A DNA stretch of 64,000 nucleotides from Gymnogyps californianus (GCF_018139145.2 NC_059478.1:36249001-36313000), one strand, 5' to 3'. Counted from the first letter of the stretch, positions 34,438 to 48,876 are shown. Notes: generated from the sequence alone by a model not told the origin. Translations and numbers: made by a program.

Positions 34438-37400
34438 TGTGGCACCCGCTGCGCCCAGCAGGGACAGCAGGAACGAGCAACCACCCAGGGCTAAGCCTGA
34501 CCCGCGATAGTCGACATCAGCTGGGCGAGCACAGCAGGGGACGGTGCAGGCGAGGCAGCCGAGAGGACGCACAGCCGGAGGGTGGCTCTGCGGGGGGAAG
34601 GAAAGAGCCTCTGCCCTTCTCCAGCGAGGCAACATGGGGAGAAGTCTGGCTTTAGCAGCTTCCAGTTCAGAAAGCATTTAATACCTGTTGTGCCACCTCT
34701 GCTTCACTTTACTTTTACTTTTGTTTTTTGGCATGCTGTCTGTGCAGCTCTGTCCAAATATCGAATGGTGCTGTTTAACTGTTATTCTTTGATTAGGCAT
34801 TAAAACTGAGGTGCACTATATCCTGGAGACACTTTGTGTCTTGCAAAAACTGGTCAGCTGGTCTACGGTCAATAGGGGTGCCTTGAGATCCAGAGCGATG
34901 TAAACAAACCACCCTGCCTGGAGAAGGTCAAAAGGAAAAGGTGGATAATAATATTCAGAGAGCTGCATTATTTCCACAGAGTGATGAATATTCCATAAAA
35001 CAATTTGGGAAGCAGTTTATCAGGGCATTAGCAGCAGCACTTTATAGCTCTGTGCACTGCACTGTCTTTCAGTAAGTGTTATTAGAGCTGTACCTGAAAA
35101 TTGCAGTGTTAATATGCTCCTCATAGTGCTGGGATTTGATCCACTAATAACGATCGTTTGGGACTTGCAGGTTCTGCATGTGGCAGGGCTGTCTTCTGCT
35201 AGAAATAATAATAACCAAGTAAAATACATGCACCCTCACATTCCCACTGTAACTAACAAAATTGCGCTAAGCAATTTGTAGATATGAGCTACAAAGCAAT
35301 AGGCAAATTGCACTCCTCAAATTTTCTCATTTCCTTTCTTTTACATTTCATTATGATTTGGGCTAAAAAGTGTTTGGATAGAGACTGTGGCAGCAGTTTC
35401 CCATGGCACTTTATGAGTTTAGGCATACAAATACTTTCAAAATTCTTATTCAAGTCACCTTGCAAAATGCCATCCTGTATCTTTTTACACCTTAGGGAGG
35501 TATCACATCTGTGATCCCATGCAAAGAAAAAGAATCTCATCTCTGGGCCTGCAGATCTGAGAGGTTTTTGATGGAATAGCCGTCCGCAGGGGCAGGCGCC
35601 GGGAGGGTGCACTTCAGGAGCTAGCTCCACCGCAGTGCATGCCCCAGACCACGTTTCACGGCAGCCCTGCCTACAAGACTCACACGAACTGCAGATAGAC
35701 CATTCCCCTGTGTATGCGTTCAGAGCCAGATTTTAGGACATTTGCCAAGATCTGACAAGCTTGCTTTGTTTCTGACATGGACCCTTCTCATATTTGTATT
35801 AGTTAAGTCAAAATATGCAGATGCTGACAATGAGATATTGCCTATGTGGTGGGTTATACTCCCGTCAGCAAAAGCACGTCCCCCTGCACACCTGCAGAGC
35901 TACTGCTGCGTGGACAAGTGTGCACGTACTCTTTACGATTTCGTAGTCTGAACACATGCACACGTTTTAAGCCTGTGAAATAACGTCCTACCTAGAGCCA
36001 GATGTCACGTTTTCTCTCTATTTCCTCATAAGGTCTGGAAGTGAGAGCCGGCGCATCACACCTCTTGTCCTGTTCCGCAGCTGTCGGAGTTACAGGAGAC
36101 CGAGCTGCGGGTTCTGACTTCCCACCCCGTGCCCTTAGATAATAAGGGCATAACCCATCTTTCTTTTTGTCCTTTTTCCCACCTAGCCTGTAACTGGAGC
36201 AGGACCCAGCGGCAGTAAGATAAAGAGAGCTGTACAGAGCCCAGGGATGGGGAGCGTTTGGTACCGTTTGAATCAAGCTGGAAGGAGAGCCCCAGCTCAG
36301 CCGCTGCTCAGGCCCCCACGACTCACCACCTCGGGCAGCCTCGCAGCCCGTCTTCCCCGGCGGTGGCCCTGCCGGGGTCGTAATGATGGGCCTCTTACCT
36401 CTGCCTTTGGATTTTTGGCCTTGCCCAGGTTTTTGTGGCCAAGGTTTGCTCTGCCTTTGGTCTGCGACAAAGGCATCAGAATTCCTCCCCATCGCCTTGC
36501 CCCGCTGCTGAAGACATCTCTGCCTGCGCCTCATCCCTCTCCAGGAGCAGCACACGGCAAATCCTCGCAAAAATCACCTCTGTATTGATACGTTTTCTTC
36601 ACTGAGAAGGAGAAAAGTGTATGTAAATATATTCAAACTATCAATTGCTGGTGACCTTGCAGTTGTGAGAAGCAATGCTATTTTTCATTTGTCAGGCATT
36701 TCAGCTATACTTACTGCTGTGGTAAGATATAGCTGAAATCTCTGCTTAAAAGTTACCCAATTATAGTCCATATGTCCAACCATTTGCAATGAAAATGGGA
36801 GCTTCATTTCATCCATCATAGCATAAATATCATCCTTCCTGTGCTGTGCTTTTGTATCTGTTTCCTTCTCGCTCTTTTTTTTTTTTAAATAGCAAATTGG
36901 CTTTGAAATTTGCAAGCTTTTGCAGTATCATGGAAGATTAGGGATCAGTGAGTGAAGTAATGTCAGCAGAGGAGTGGCGAGAAGTGATTTTGGGCCATTA
37001 ATCATCAGCGTGCGCCCCAGCGCTGTGCCAGTGCTTTCGGCAGCATACCCCGCAGGGACGGGGGTCAGCGGCCAGCCGGATTTCCCCCAGGGGAAGAGAT
37101 ACTCCTGCCTGCGGTCAGTCCCCATCCCTCGCTGCCAAAGCGGGGATGCCTGACTCAAGGCGTAACCTGAGCTTTGCAGTTCCGACTGGCCACCAAACCT
37201 AATCTGTGGAGTTCTCGTGCCTTTTGGATAACACACGTACACAACGTCCAACTTACTCTCCCAGCGCTTAGCTTTTACTATGGCAAATCCCACTGGTATT
37301 CAGGGTAGATTTAAAGTGACTGCAGGATTCTGTCGTTGTTACAGGTTTTGTCCAGAAAGTGAGTGAGCAAATTCAACGAAGAAAATTACATCAGGAAGCA

Positions 37401-40400
37401 TAAAAAATATGGGGAAGGGTGGACCTTCCTCCTGAGTTGCAGCCACAGGCTGAGCAGGGCTCTGGTCCTGAGCGGCAGCCACAGACCTGCTCTGTGCTGA
37501 CCTTGCACTCCTCTCTGCTGGGACAAAACCCCACCAGCACCTGGAGAACAATGGATGCTTCTTGCATGGAAACGCCGTATAACAGTCCCAAATGTTCAGG
37601 TTTCCACAAGTCTCCACTGATATCCTACCTCTGCCCCCACGGTCCATGGGAATGCCTTTCCCCAGTGAGAGCAGAGCTGGGCTAATTCCTAATGATGTGG
37701 AAGGTCCCAGCTTTTCACTGTGATCGCTGATTGATTTCACGAGAGAGACAAACGTTAGAACATCTCGGAGCCTGCCAACAGTCCTTCTAAAGCAAACATA
37801 AATTTAAAAATGTATCAGTGACAATTTATTTCTATGACATTTTTAACACTTCTGTCAAGGACACATTTAAATTAAAAATGAGCAAGAAACTGAAATAAGA
37901 GACGGGGGTGAGCTGGAACGGATCAAAGAAAAACGCTCAATCCTTAAGCCACTGCTCCATCTCTAACTCCCTGTCCTGTGACAAACGCTAGTGCTGAGTA
38001 AAAGCCTTCGAGGTCTCTTGATATTTCCAAGAAGAACAAGTCTTGGATGTAGAATTTCCTTGCTATTTGCAGTTTTGGTCAAAATTTTTCATAGCTTTTT
38101 AGGGTATTTTTGTGATATTCATGAAAGAAAAATCACAATCATTATAAAATGGGATTCTGGGATTTATTTGCCGGTGATGGGGTAACTTCGCTGTAAGAAG
38201 CAATAACACAGTAATGAAGGTGCTGCCCGTTGCCTTTAAGTACATCTTAAGTATAGTCATTACATATTGAATGTATGTAACTCCATCTTTATGACTGGCT
38301 TTGCCATTTTTCCTCTCCCTCACTTTACAAGAGTGTTACCGAGCTAAATTAGCCCTTCCTGAAAGTGAAAGGCATAAGAGTCAGAAAAAGATTAGAGAGA
38401 ACATGAGGAGAGGATGGGAATCGGGAAAATGAGAGATGTTAAAACACAAGAACATGTCCTTGACTGAACTGTGTTTTCCCTGCCTGATTGACTCCAAGAG
38501 CTGCGTAACATGTACATGTACCGGCTGGAGCGGAGAGTCTAAATTTTAAAAATAATTCAGTGAAACTTCTCTTAGAATAGTATAGCTTTGTATAGGTCAT
38601 TTATTCGTATAAACCTGGCAGAGACACCGCATGGAACAGCATTGTAATGACTGCAAAGTCATTTTAAACTCAGAATCCGCTTTTATAAAGCCGGACAGCA
38701 ACACTGGCTGAATGGGATTTGCCCAGTGCCTGGAGCCCCATCCCAGGTACCTTCTGAGGGGCTTGGGGCATGCAGATGCCCCCGGCCGCTCTGGAAGCCT
38801 CACCCAAAACACATCCTCAAAAGCAGAATTATCCACCCAATTTTAGGCCAGCTGGGTGCTCTGGGGTCTGCTCCATATGTGCAGAGCCTAGGCTTACAGT
38901 GCAGCCCCGAGGCACGGGCAGTCAGACACCTTGCCAGGTCTGAACCATGGCTCTCTGGAAGTCAGGTTAGGGGATGACTGAAAATAATCCCATCACTTTC
39001 AATGATGGGAAAATGGAAGTTAATTTCCTCTGTAAGTTCTGATAAGTTTAACTGAGGGGGCAGAGAGACCCTTGGTTCATCGGCATGCTTGCTGTGGCTT
39101 AGTAACTAAAAGCATATCAGCCCCCTTCAATGAAGCTGGAGTGAAGTTTAAACTACATTCTTCAGTCCAATACTGCAGCTGTGCTGTCATCCACACAGAA
39201 GTTTTTTATTATGATTCCTAAATACCAATAAGTTATGTATTGATACATCAGACCGGTACAGAATAGCACATTCTACCCATTCTGTAAACATTAGCCAGTC
39301 CCATTTAATAACTTTCCCATGATTTCATATCTAATAGTTTCTTGCAGTTGAAGAATAATTTATGAGTTTATTCAGCGTAGTAAGTATGTGTTTATGTGTG
39401 CACACAGAGTCAAAACTCACAGTTGCGTGGAAGAAAATAAGTATATTTCAATTGATCTTCACTGTGCAACTCTGGTTCTTATTCTTTCAGCGTGTTCTAT
39501 CTGGAAGTAAAACCCATTTGCTCTGTTCAGCATCGGTTTGCTTCTGAGCAGGAAGCGATGGCTGGTTGGATTCCTCCTGGTCAGGCTCCGTGGCTGACGC
39601 CGCGTGTTGTCTCCCCACGTTTTTAATGTTAAACTGCTACAGGTTTAGGAAAGCAAGTCATTTGTCAAAATTGATTTCTGTGTTGTCAACATGTAATGCC
39701 ATGGTAACCTGATGGTAGGGGCTCCATCCAGACGTACACATGCTGTTAGACTCCAGCTCAGCTGGGATTTCACCCTTCTGCTTCGAATTACATACATTAA
39801 TTAAAACAACAGCATTTTCACAATAAAAGCTTGTGACATTTTGTGGTGGCATGTTCTGGAGATCTCAAAGGACAGGGACGAGTGCTTGTGGCGATTTCTG
39901 TGTCGTGAGTACGCCCGTGTGAGGGGCTGACCACAGTAACTCTGGTGAACTGACAATGGCACTATGAATAATTGTTCCTACCCGATAGCTGCGGGAGGGT
40001 TTTGTGCTCATTCAAAAGGTCCCACATAAACACAACCACACAAACACCCCACCCACAAGCCTGCCTGCTGAAAAACAGAAAGCAATTTCTTCTCGGTACT
40101 CTGGCGTATCAATATGTATTGCACATATCAAAAATTAAGATGCATTTTGTTGTTTAAATAAAATATGAGGACATTCCAGGTGCCAGATTGCATTTCAGTT
40201 CCTAAAGAGACTCCTTGAGATGCTGGAACACTCTATGGAAAACCGGGGCTATGTACAACAAGCTGAGAATAAATTACTACTTTAACATGAGATCCCTCAA
40301 TTCGTGTGTACTGAAAGAACAGCACATGCCAAACTGCCTCCTTGATTCACAGCTTCAGAAATGGGCCGTTACCAGAAACACATTCGGTTATTTGCCTTAG

Positions 40401-40694
40401 AGTATTAGGCTGTTCCCCCTCAAGAGCCAGAAAGGCCATGGGTAAGAGAAGTCTCTTACAGCCTTTAAAATCGCCAGCACCATTTGTACTTGCACACATG
40501 CGCTGCAGTGCAGAAAAATATTTCTTCTTTTAATTGGGTGCTGCTCTAAGGTGTTGGCTTATATTGTAAGAAAAATAAAGCTTCTCACTTAGTTAAACTC
40601 AAAGTAGCAAATTACAGCTGAACAAGGAGGAGGATAAACACACACTTAGCACGTTGCATCGTTTAGCCTCAGAGAGAGTCCAGCCCATAATGGT
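34438..40694. other. No recognisable gene; long non-coding stretch
   Basis: 34440-34640 is GC-rich; most of 34690-35540, 36590-36930, 37740-38700 and 39000-40690 is AT-rich. The region 35992-36588 has overlapping frames on both strands (192 and 113 residues) without a recognisable domain. A T12 run lies at 36875-36886. I see no transposon or RNA gene in this interval. Confidence 0.55.
36875..36886. repeat. T12 homopolymer
   Basis: Twelve T followed by AAAT; no retroposed gene body is visible on either side. Confidence 0.85.
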
Positions 40695-41010
40695 GTAAAT
40701 GACCCTCTTTAGCCGAGACCTCAAACAGGAGCTCAGATGAGTTGCAGTACTTAAGGATCTTCATGGCACCTTCCCTGAAGTAAGGAGGGAGGTTAATCTC
40801 GCTGTCCTGGCCAGATTCACGCCTGAATAATTAACCTCTGGCTCTGTCTACATTTCCCCTGTATTCTTGGTTCTCTCCTGAAAAACTTGCGGTAAATAAT
40901 GTTTGCCGAGCAGACTGGAGGATGTATTCTGTTTCAAAGGCGAGGTGACTAATCCTTTCCACTCTGTTAAGCAGTTTGAGATCATCCGATATAAAAATCA
41001 CTATAAACAT
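40695..41010 (+). mobile_element. Probable ancient L2/CR1-type LINE or SINE 3' tail
   Basis: The right end, GTTAAGCAGTTTGAGATCAT then CCGATATAAAAATCACTATAAA (about 40968-41007), has the form of the AGCACTTTGAGATCC...GGCGCTATATAA tail that I know from old L2/CR1-related LINEs and the SINEs they mobilise. The preceding 270 bp (TTAAGGATCTTCATGGCACC; CTGTCCTGGCCAGATTC; CTGTCTACATTTCCCC) also resemble the body of such a dispersed repeat. It is diverged and carries no coding part. The family assignment rests on memory of the tail pattern, not on a database match. Confidence 0.5.
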
Positions 41011-41890
41011 TTAATATTCTTATAGAAGTAGTGTCAGTGCTGGCTGCCTGGGAACCCGTCCCAGGAGAAAAGGGCAGAGATCAAGGAAAGTATTCAAAAG
41101 GATAATTAAATATTTAATAAAAGCTGTTAAATATTGTGGGCAAGAATTACAGCCAGCATAAACCAAGATGACTCTATTGGTGGGTCTGTGCTGCTTTATA
41201 TCATGCAAAAGAAGCTGCTTTGGGGTGGTTTTCTAAAAGCCATTTACATTTGCTGATGTTATTAAGATGTCTTCTATAGCTAGGACAATGTCAGAGTTAC
41301 TGTGTTTCAGAAGGCCTAATGAGGAAATCAGTGTAAAAATATATTATTAGAAGTAAAATATTTTTATGTAGAAAATCTGTTTAAAAGTTAAGTATTGTGG
41401 ACTGTATGCTAGGTATCTGGTGCTGCTAACAGACACTGCGTTTAATCGCTGGTTTTGGTAGGCGAGGAGACTGAAACTCTTCTGCTGCCACGTTTGTGAA
41501 AGTAGACCGATGTGAAATACGTTAAAGCAGCACAGCCCTGGAGACCTCATAAAAGTGTGCCGCTGGGTTTCGGTACCAGTTTGAGCAAGAACATTGGGTA
41601 TATGCCTGCCCGGTACAGATCTGGTCCTGCAACCAACTGAAGACATGAGGCTTGGCAGATGTTTACGACCGTGATGAATGTTCCGACTTTGTCTCCAAGA
41701 CTGCATTTGAGTTTGCGGCAGTCGCTTCCCTCATTTAAAGTCAGAGCAGCACGCCCGGGCTCTGTAACTTGGCAGAGATAACGGTGCTTAACGATAGAGA
41801 GAGTTTTTCCAGATTCCCCATATCTGGCCCTTTTCCTCCAAACACCCTCCACCAGGCCATATGTCATCTCTAATCCATCAGCACACACAG

Positions 41891-41910
41891 AGAATAATTG
41901 GAATTATTCT
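41891..41910. promoter_or_regulatory. Palindromic TAAT/ATTA site
   Basis: AGAATAATT (41891-41899), GG, AATTATTCT (41902-41910) are perfect 9-bp inverted arms. The centre reads TAATTGGAATTA, two homeodomain core sites facing each other four bases apart, the layout bound by homeodomain dimers. It may also be a chance palindrome. Confidence 0.4.
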
Positions 41911-44900
41911 TTATAATATATCAGCTTGCATTGTAAAACAAAGAGCCAAATGCAGAGGTGAAGTGTAAGAGGAATAAGTGGGTTTAATTGAGGTCAAATT
42001 GATGTTACATGTCTAGGAGCTAAATGAAGTTGTAAGTTAAAGTGGGAGATGGTTTAGGTTAACTCACACGCCCCTTGAAGTTGTTTTTCATACTACTACT
42101 CCTTTTTTTCCAACCCCTTAATTTTATCATATTAGTCCGTTTTAGATTCAGCAGGTTAAATTTAAGACGAATGTATAGGGAGCGAATATATGCTTTGGAA
42201 ACTGAGTTTGTGACAAAATGCTGCTGCTTGCAATGTGAATATATGACCAGAACATGTACTGCACAAAATCTGACATTCTCTTCTGCCTATTGCTGAGAAG
42301 CCCATTTCTTTTTCATGTAAAAGGGAAAAATTGTGTAAATTTTGGTTTTTAGGCTGTCGTGTTTGGACACTGATATAGCAAATAAATGTAATGTCTTTAT
42401 TTAATATCCTCCTGCATCAGCCTGTATCAATGGGCAAGAGGAAAGAACTGTAGATGGCACAAAAAAATAGAGTATGTGCATATGACACAACTCAGTGGGT
42501 GGATGTTCATCCCACAGAAAGCAGGATCACTGCTCTGTACGTCCATAGCATAGTTGCACCCCAAGAGGGCAATCACCTCCCTGTCCAAGTCAGCAGTTAA
42601 TCCCGTTGTATTTCCCATACATCAGTTGCCGGGTGTCTTTGAAGACCGCGGTTTAATGTAAGCCCCAGGAAAAGCAGGAGCATTACCCTGTTTGTGTAAC
42701 AGCTTTGAGCACGAAATATTAGAGACCAAAGGCAAAAGCCGTGATGATGCGCTAGCAGCAGGCTCTGGAGAGCCCACTGCAAACAGCTATTTAGCACCGA
42801 GTGTCCTGTAAGGTGCTCAGTTTGGTGACCAATCTGTCGTTCGCCTGGAGTTTATATCGGGCAGCAGCTTCTGTGGCACTGGTAATTCTTGAAGCAGCCC
42901 ACTCTGGCCAGAGTCACAGTTTCTCACTAATATTAGGTCCCGCTGCATAGAAGAGAAAGCCGACAGCAATCCCAAAGCCGCTCGCTGGCTGTGCGGTCCT
43001 CGGGCAGCACGGGGTGCAGGTGACAGCAGCGTGCCCAGACCTCGGGAGCGGGGCACGGGCAGGGACCTGCTGAGCAAACTGCAAACGGGTGCTCAGGAAA
43101 TACGGAAGCTTGAGGCATCTTGAGGAAAAAAGTGCTGTGAGTGAGAAGTTCCTCCCTGGAGAGGATCTAAAGAGGTCTAGAGTGAAAAAGCTTATACCGA
43201 TGGATTGAAAACGGCTTGATTGCCACGAGCAGTATTCCTTGCATTCATCTTCTCCAGAGCCTGGTAACGCTCCTGTCGGTGATGATTCCTGTCAACAAAG
43301 CTGGTGGGACAGGAGAGGGACGATGTCCAGGCTCGAGGCTTCAGCCGAGACAGGAGAACAAAATCTGGTACCCCAACAGCAGGCAGCCACTGTCAGCGGT
43401 GGTGTCCATTTTCCTGGCACATAGATATAATCATAAAAATGTTACACTTTTGCCTTTGTCAGCTTGCTGATTTCTGTCGTTGCAGTGAAATGTTGGATAA
43501 TGACAGACAGCATACACCAGAAATGTACCTGCAGGAAGACTGAGATTTCATCAGAGGTCTTGGCCAAAGGCAAGAGAGGTGCCCTGAGTGTCATACTGTG
43601 ACTGTGTTATCAAGAAGTCTCGACACTGCAAGCTAACCAAGATTGTCTGTCTTGCCCTTCACGATCACACGTAAGTTCATCTCAGGAAAAACCTCACCAG
43701 ATGGGATAACTTCTGCCAAACTCCTGTTGCGTTTCACTGTTGCTGTCTTGAGATAACGAAGAGCACAAGAGCTTGTGTTCTCCAGCTATGGCCATTTGTC
43801 CTGAATAACCATGGGTTGTTCACGAGACCTCAATTGCAATCACTAATCTGGGGAGCAACAGTAGCCTCAGGGAGTGGGGTGCAGCCACACAGGCTCCCGG
43901 TCTCGTCAGCTTTTGTTGCACGGGTCGGGGGGAGAGGGAGCGAACGGGACGCAAGGTAAATCCAGTTTGTGCGGCCCAGGAACAGCAGGCTGTGCAGACA
44001 AGCCAGCGTCTCCAAAGGATATTTATGGCATCCTCCATATAAATATGCACACGGAATACAGGCAAGGATATCACTTTTCATATTCTTACCACAAGTGCTT
44101 GTGCCGTTAATCTTTCACAGTCATTCCTTTAGGTGCCATTTCAAGTCAGATGTAGTAAAGATATATGAATTTGCAATTACATTTCAATGCTATCATGTGA
44201 ATATGTAAAAAATGAAAATAGTAAAAAATTGTTTATGTGTTAGCTGCTGAAGCGTATACATTCAACATATGTGATTTCAGAAAACGTGAAATGTATGTAG
44301 TTGATAATGATACATTTCAGAAATACTGAAGTTTTCTAAAATTTTATTTATCCTTATATGGAGAAATCACATTTCTGTCACGTACCACAAATTCAGCTTT
44401 CAGCCTTTTGGCTGCTTCCTGGCTGTACATTTAAGTTTTGTTGAAAGTTCTTTGTTCTGCAAAACTGGTTGACTATTTCACAAAATTAGCCTCGTGACCT
44501 GATGTCTCAGACCCCTTTTTACTTTTCTCTGTACTTCTTTTATCCAAATGGAACAAAAAACCCTACCCCTATAAAACAACCTGAAAAAAAATTTTGTTTC
44601 CATGACAGCCACAGATTTGCACTGAGTCTTGCATAACCGAGGGGTTCATGCAAGTGACTCAGTAGTCCTCCTTTGACAGACTAGGGTTTCACTTCACTCT
44701 GTGACTTAAATGCATTAATGATTTAAGGTAATGCTTAGTGTCCACTGAAGTCAATGAGACTTAAGTATATGAAAAATAAGTTTGCTGAATTAGGGTGAAA
44801 ATAGAATTATGTTGGTCAGCCCTGAAGCCACGAGTGAACTAGTTGATAGGGAATGAGTTCATTTCATGTGTACAGGAAATAAAAATTGACCTTGAAATCA

Positions 44901-47702
44901 CTGATTTTTGGAGGAAAAAAGAGTAAAGCTCTTAACTGAGCCTTTGAATATTAGAAAAGTATGACTGGTATTTAAAGCAATGCATATATTTTTTGTAAAA
45001 TGTTCAGAGTTATTTAATTCATAGAAAACCTGTCTGCTTTTCTGATGGAGCATAGTTTCTTGGAGGCGAGGTCAATCATATAGCATCACTGATGGGAAAA
45101 ATATTACGTCATCCCCTGTAGTTAGCAGAAACTCGGTGCATAATAGCTAATTCTCCACAAGCAGAGCACTTCTGGTTTTGCTAATTCTGGTTTTCTTCCT
45201 CTCTTCCTTCTTTTCAGTTTAGCAGTAGTTATATGTCAAGAAGCCTGGCTATTAGCCCCTCCTCACTTCTAACATGTCCAATGGAGGTATGAAACCCAGA
45301 TGAGCAAACCCCAGCAGGAGCAGCGGGCGCGGTGCTGCTGTTATAGTGTAAAATGATATCACATTCTGGTAACTCCGATTCTGAAACTGTTTAAAATGAA
45401 AACACTTTTCTTCGAATCATACTGTGCTTTCATGTGTGAAGATGGTGCTGGGAGGCGGGCTGGCTCTAAATATAGCACTGCAGCTTCTTTTAAGCCTTTT
45501 TACGAGAAGCAGAGGACAGAGGTCCACTCTAAATAACAGGCGAGGGGAAGCCTGCCTGGGTAGAATATAATAATGCTCTGTAATAGGAGATTGATAGATC
45601 ACTAAACATCGCGCTGCGATGTCAGGAAGAAATGAATAGCGTGTTATTTGGGAATTCCTCCTGCCTCCTCCAGCACATCAGGAAGCCGAGAGGCAGTAAA
45701 ACGTTCGACTGAGCCTGGAAATGTGACCGCTCTAAACCAACAGTTTCATCACAAGACGTTTATTGGGGTCACACGTGAGTCTTGCCCGCTTCAGCATTTC
45801 CCTGGAGGCGTTATCGCCGTCTCTGGGATGTGTAGGATTTACCGTTTACCTCAAAATCAGATTTTATCCGGTGTAGGCAATTGACATTAGCTGGCCACTG
45901 TATTTGCCCAGGAATAATAAGTCCTGCTAAGCCAGACATGACAAAAATCTCTCCTTTCACATGCAAGCACCTCCCTCCCTACCCTTTTCGTTTGTTTGTT
46001 TTCTAAATATAGGTTCCCCATCTGTTCGTTTTTATATGACAATCTGCCTTGTTTCCATTTTATTCTTTACAGCGTAGTCATGGTTGACACCAACAGAAAT
46101 GCGCTTACATGGGAAGCAGGGGTTTGAAAGGCAAGTCTAGACCCTGCAAGGCGGGACGCACCAGGAGGGTCTGGGAACAGACCTGGGCGTCCTCCTCCCG
46201 TCTGCAGGCAAGGGGACCTTCAGCGAGGAGCGCTGGGGACCTCACTCCCACTTCCAGTACTCTCTGCGTTAGGTGCAATGAGGTTGCCAGTCAGTTTCAA
46301 ATTCACAGAACACGTTTTCCCTCGACTTTTTTTCGCGATAAAGCCATTACTGAGCAGGTCAAACACCGTTTTCGATTGCAGCCGTTTTCTGCCGCGCTGT
46401 CAGTGATGGAGGATGGCGGGGTGGTGGGTGGACGTGTGCTAGAGCCCACCGCGTCACCGACACTTTAAGGGATTCCACAATTTGCTGTCAGTTCTTTCTT
46501 TCATTACTTTCAATATTTCAAGTAGAAGCCCTTGCACATTTTTCTTCCTAAAAAGCCATTTGTTTCAACTTATTTCTTGTTACCTGTTTGCCCAGTAAGA
46601 GTCTCCATGACCTCCCTTTCTGCAAGTGTGTGGCAGAAACCATGGTTTATCGTGACTCTGGTTCAGCCTCACTCACCGTCCTGCCCCACGTACTTGTAGC
46701 TGGAAATGGGAATATTTGGGGGCTTGACCAAGAAAAAAGTATTGGTGGCAATGAAATGGTCATAAACTTGCTCCAGCTTTTCTGAATTTTTACATTACCA
46801 AATTATAAAGTTAGACTAAAACTTCAAAACTTAATTTTCAGTCACCAATGAAATGTGTGTGTTTTCTGATTTTGAATAATTTAAGCTTATATTTTCATTA
46901 TTTTGATTAAGAAATGTCTTTCAATATATCTTTTCGTTTCAGAAGTAAATGCTTAAGCAATGCTTAAAACTGCAACAAAATATATAAAAGAGTATCAAAG
47001 GGTTAAATGAACCATTTTGTTTGACCTGAAATGACTTCTGGATTTCTTGGAACTGCCAGAACATTGAAAAGTCATTTATTTGCACAGCTTTAATTAAGCA
47101 ACTGCCTCCAGTTATGATTTATGCTGTCATTCAGAAAATTAGACCTTCACACTGTGCTTAATTTTTGCCACAGTCCTTAAGGACAACATTTACGAACACA
47201 AGCTGTGGTCTGGGATGTTCCAGCTTTTAGATGCTGAGCTCAAAGTGACTTCAGATTTCCAGAAACGCTTCTGCAAATCAGCCGCCGTAAAGGAGATTTG
47301 AGCTGGACACTCAAACGCCGAGGCAGAATTACCATTCATCTTTTAGAAATCCTGGGCTGATTATTTTTATTGCAGCAAAATACTGTAAATTGTATTTTGG
47401 TGAGAAGAGGCAGGTATTTAATGCCTTTTACAACAATGTACAGTTTCATAACCACCTTTTGTAGCACCACATTAAGTGACAGCACTTTTCTTTTATTGCA
47501 GAGCCTCACGTGCTGTAGTTGTAATGAAGACTTCCTACCTATTCAGAAGACTTCCCATATATCCTTGTCTATTTGCTATATTGCATTAGATGGAGACAAA
47601 AGAGTTAGTTCTGCCGTGAACTTGGCTATTTGTGTATTTCTCTTCAAGTCTGTAGGGCTGCTCAGGTACTGAGCGTTGACATCAGTATTTGTGTGTAAGG
47701 CT

Positions 47703-47745
47703 ATATGTGTATTTATATATATATATGTGTGTGTGTATATATATT
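47703..47745. repeat. TA/TG dinucleotide microsatellite
   Basis: Alternating TA, TG, TA blocks in ATATAT...GTGTGTGT...ATATAT order; simple repeat of alternating purine-pyrimidine character. Confidence 0.9.
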
Positions 47746-48876
47746 AAAAAAAGCATTCAGAAATGGAGAAACAGAAGGCTGGGGTATGTCTACTGGATTG
47801 CCATAATAATAGATTCCGATTCTTACTCATCATTGGAAAACATCCAGCCAGAAGATGAAATAACTTTACATCAATCAAATTCTGAATGAATATGTTATTA
47901 AGAATATTGTACAATATCAAAATAACTGTGTAAGAGCTGTCTGCGTTCAATACCTTTCATGGTTAGTGTAGTGTTGTACGATAAGGATCGCTGCCTAAAA
48001 CAAAACAACACAAAACAAATAGAGAAAAATTAGCCACACCGTCATTTCTCACACATTCCTCTTTGTTGTGTTCTTTTTTTATTCTACGCTAGACTGTTCT
48101 CTCAAGAAAAAGAATACAACACCCCTTTTACCTGCATTTCTCGGTAACCAGCAGAGCCTGTGCTCTGTTCAGCACTAATTTCTGTCTCACACTTCTAAAG
48201 CAAGTTGAAGGCTATAATCATTGCTACAACCAATCTAGAATTTGTGGGTTTTTCAGGCATGTGCTCTGGTGTCCAGCAATGATCCCATGGTTATGTTGTG
48301 GGAAGCTACCGATACCAAACCTATAGCACTGGTAACTAAACCAACACGAACACTCCTACCCTAACAATCCCCCTCCTACTGATGTCCCCACGAAGGGTGC
48401 CGCAGGCTGGCAAGAAGAGAAGGGAATTCTTGGCTCCTGACCAAAGAGCAAATCAAAAATGTCTGTGAGAGGACCGAGACGCTGCACACTGAGATGCTGA
48501 AGACTCCAGACTGCAGGAGTTCAGAGAAAAATGGTGCGTACAGGTGTCAGGATAGGCGGTAAACTGCCAAGATCAAAGAAAACATGGAGAAGTCGCGCTG
48601 GAGGCAGATCAGAAAAACAGTCCTAGAGCACAGTGCTCACATCCTCGGTCCTGCTTTACCAGCCTCCTTCTGGGATCCCATTTCTGCTTCCACAACACCA
48701 TCTGATGGTCCAGTTTGCATGACTGTGACATGAAATGATCTGCAGAGCAAAGACTGGGAGAATAAAAAAGTCAATCCTCTGCTGTTAAAATCAACAGGTA
48801 ATACACATCACAAATCCCACTGGACTCAGGATAATGCAGTTTAAACAACCAGAAGCAGAGAACACACGCTTCTCTT

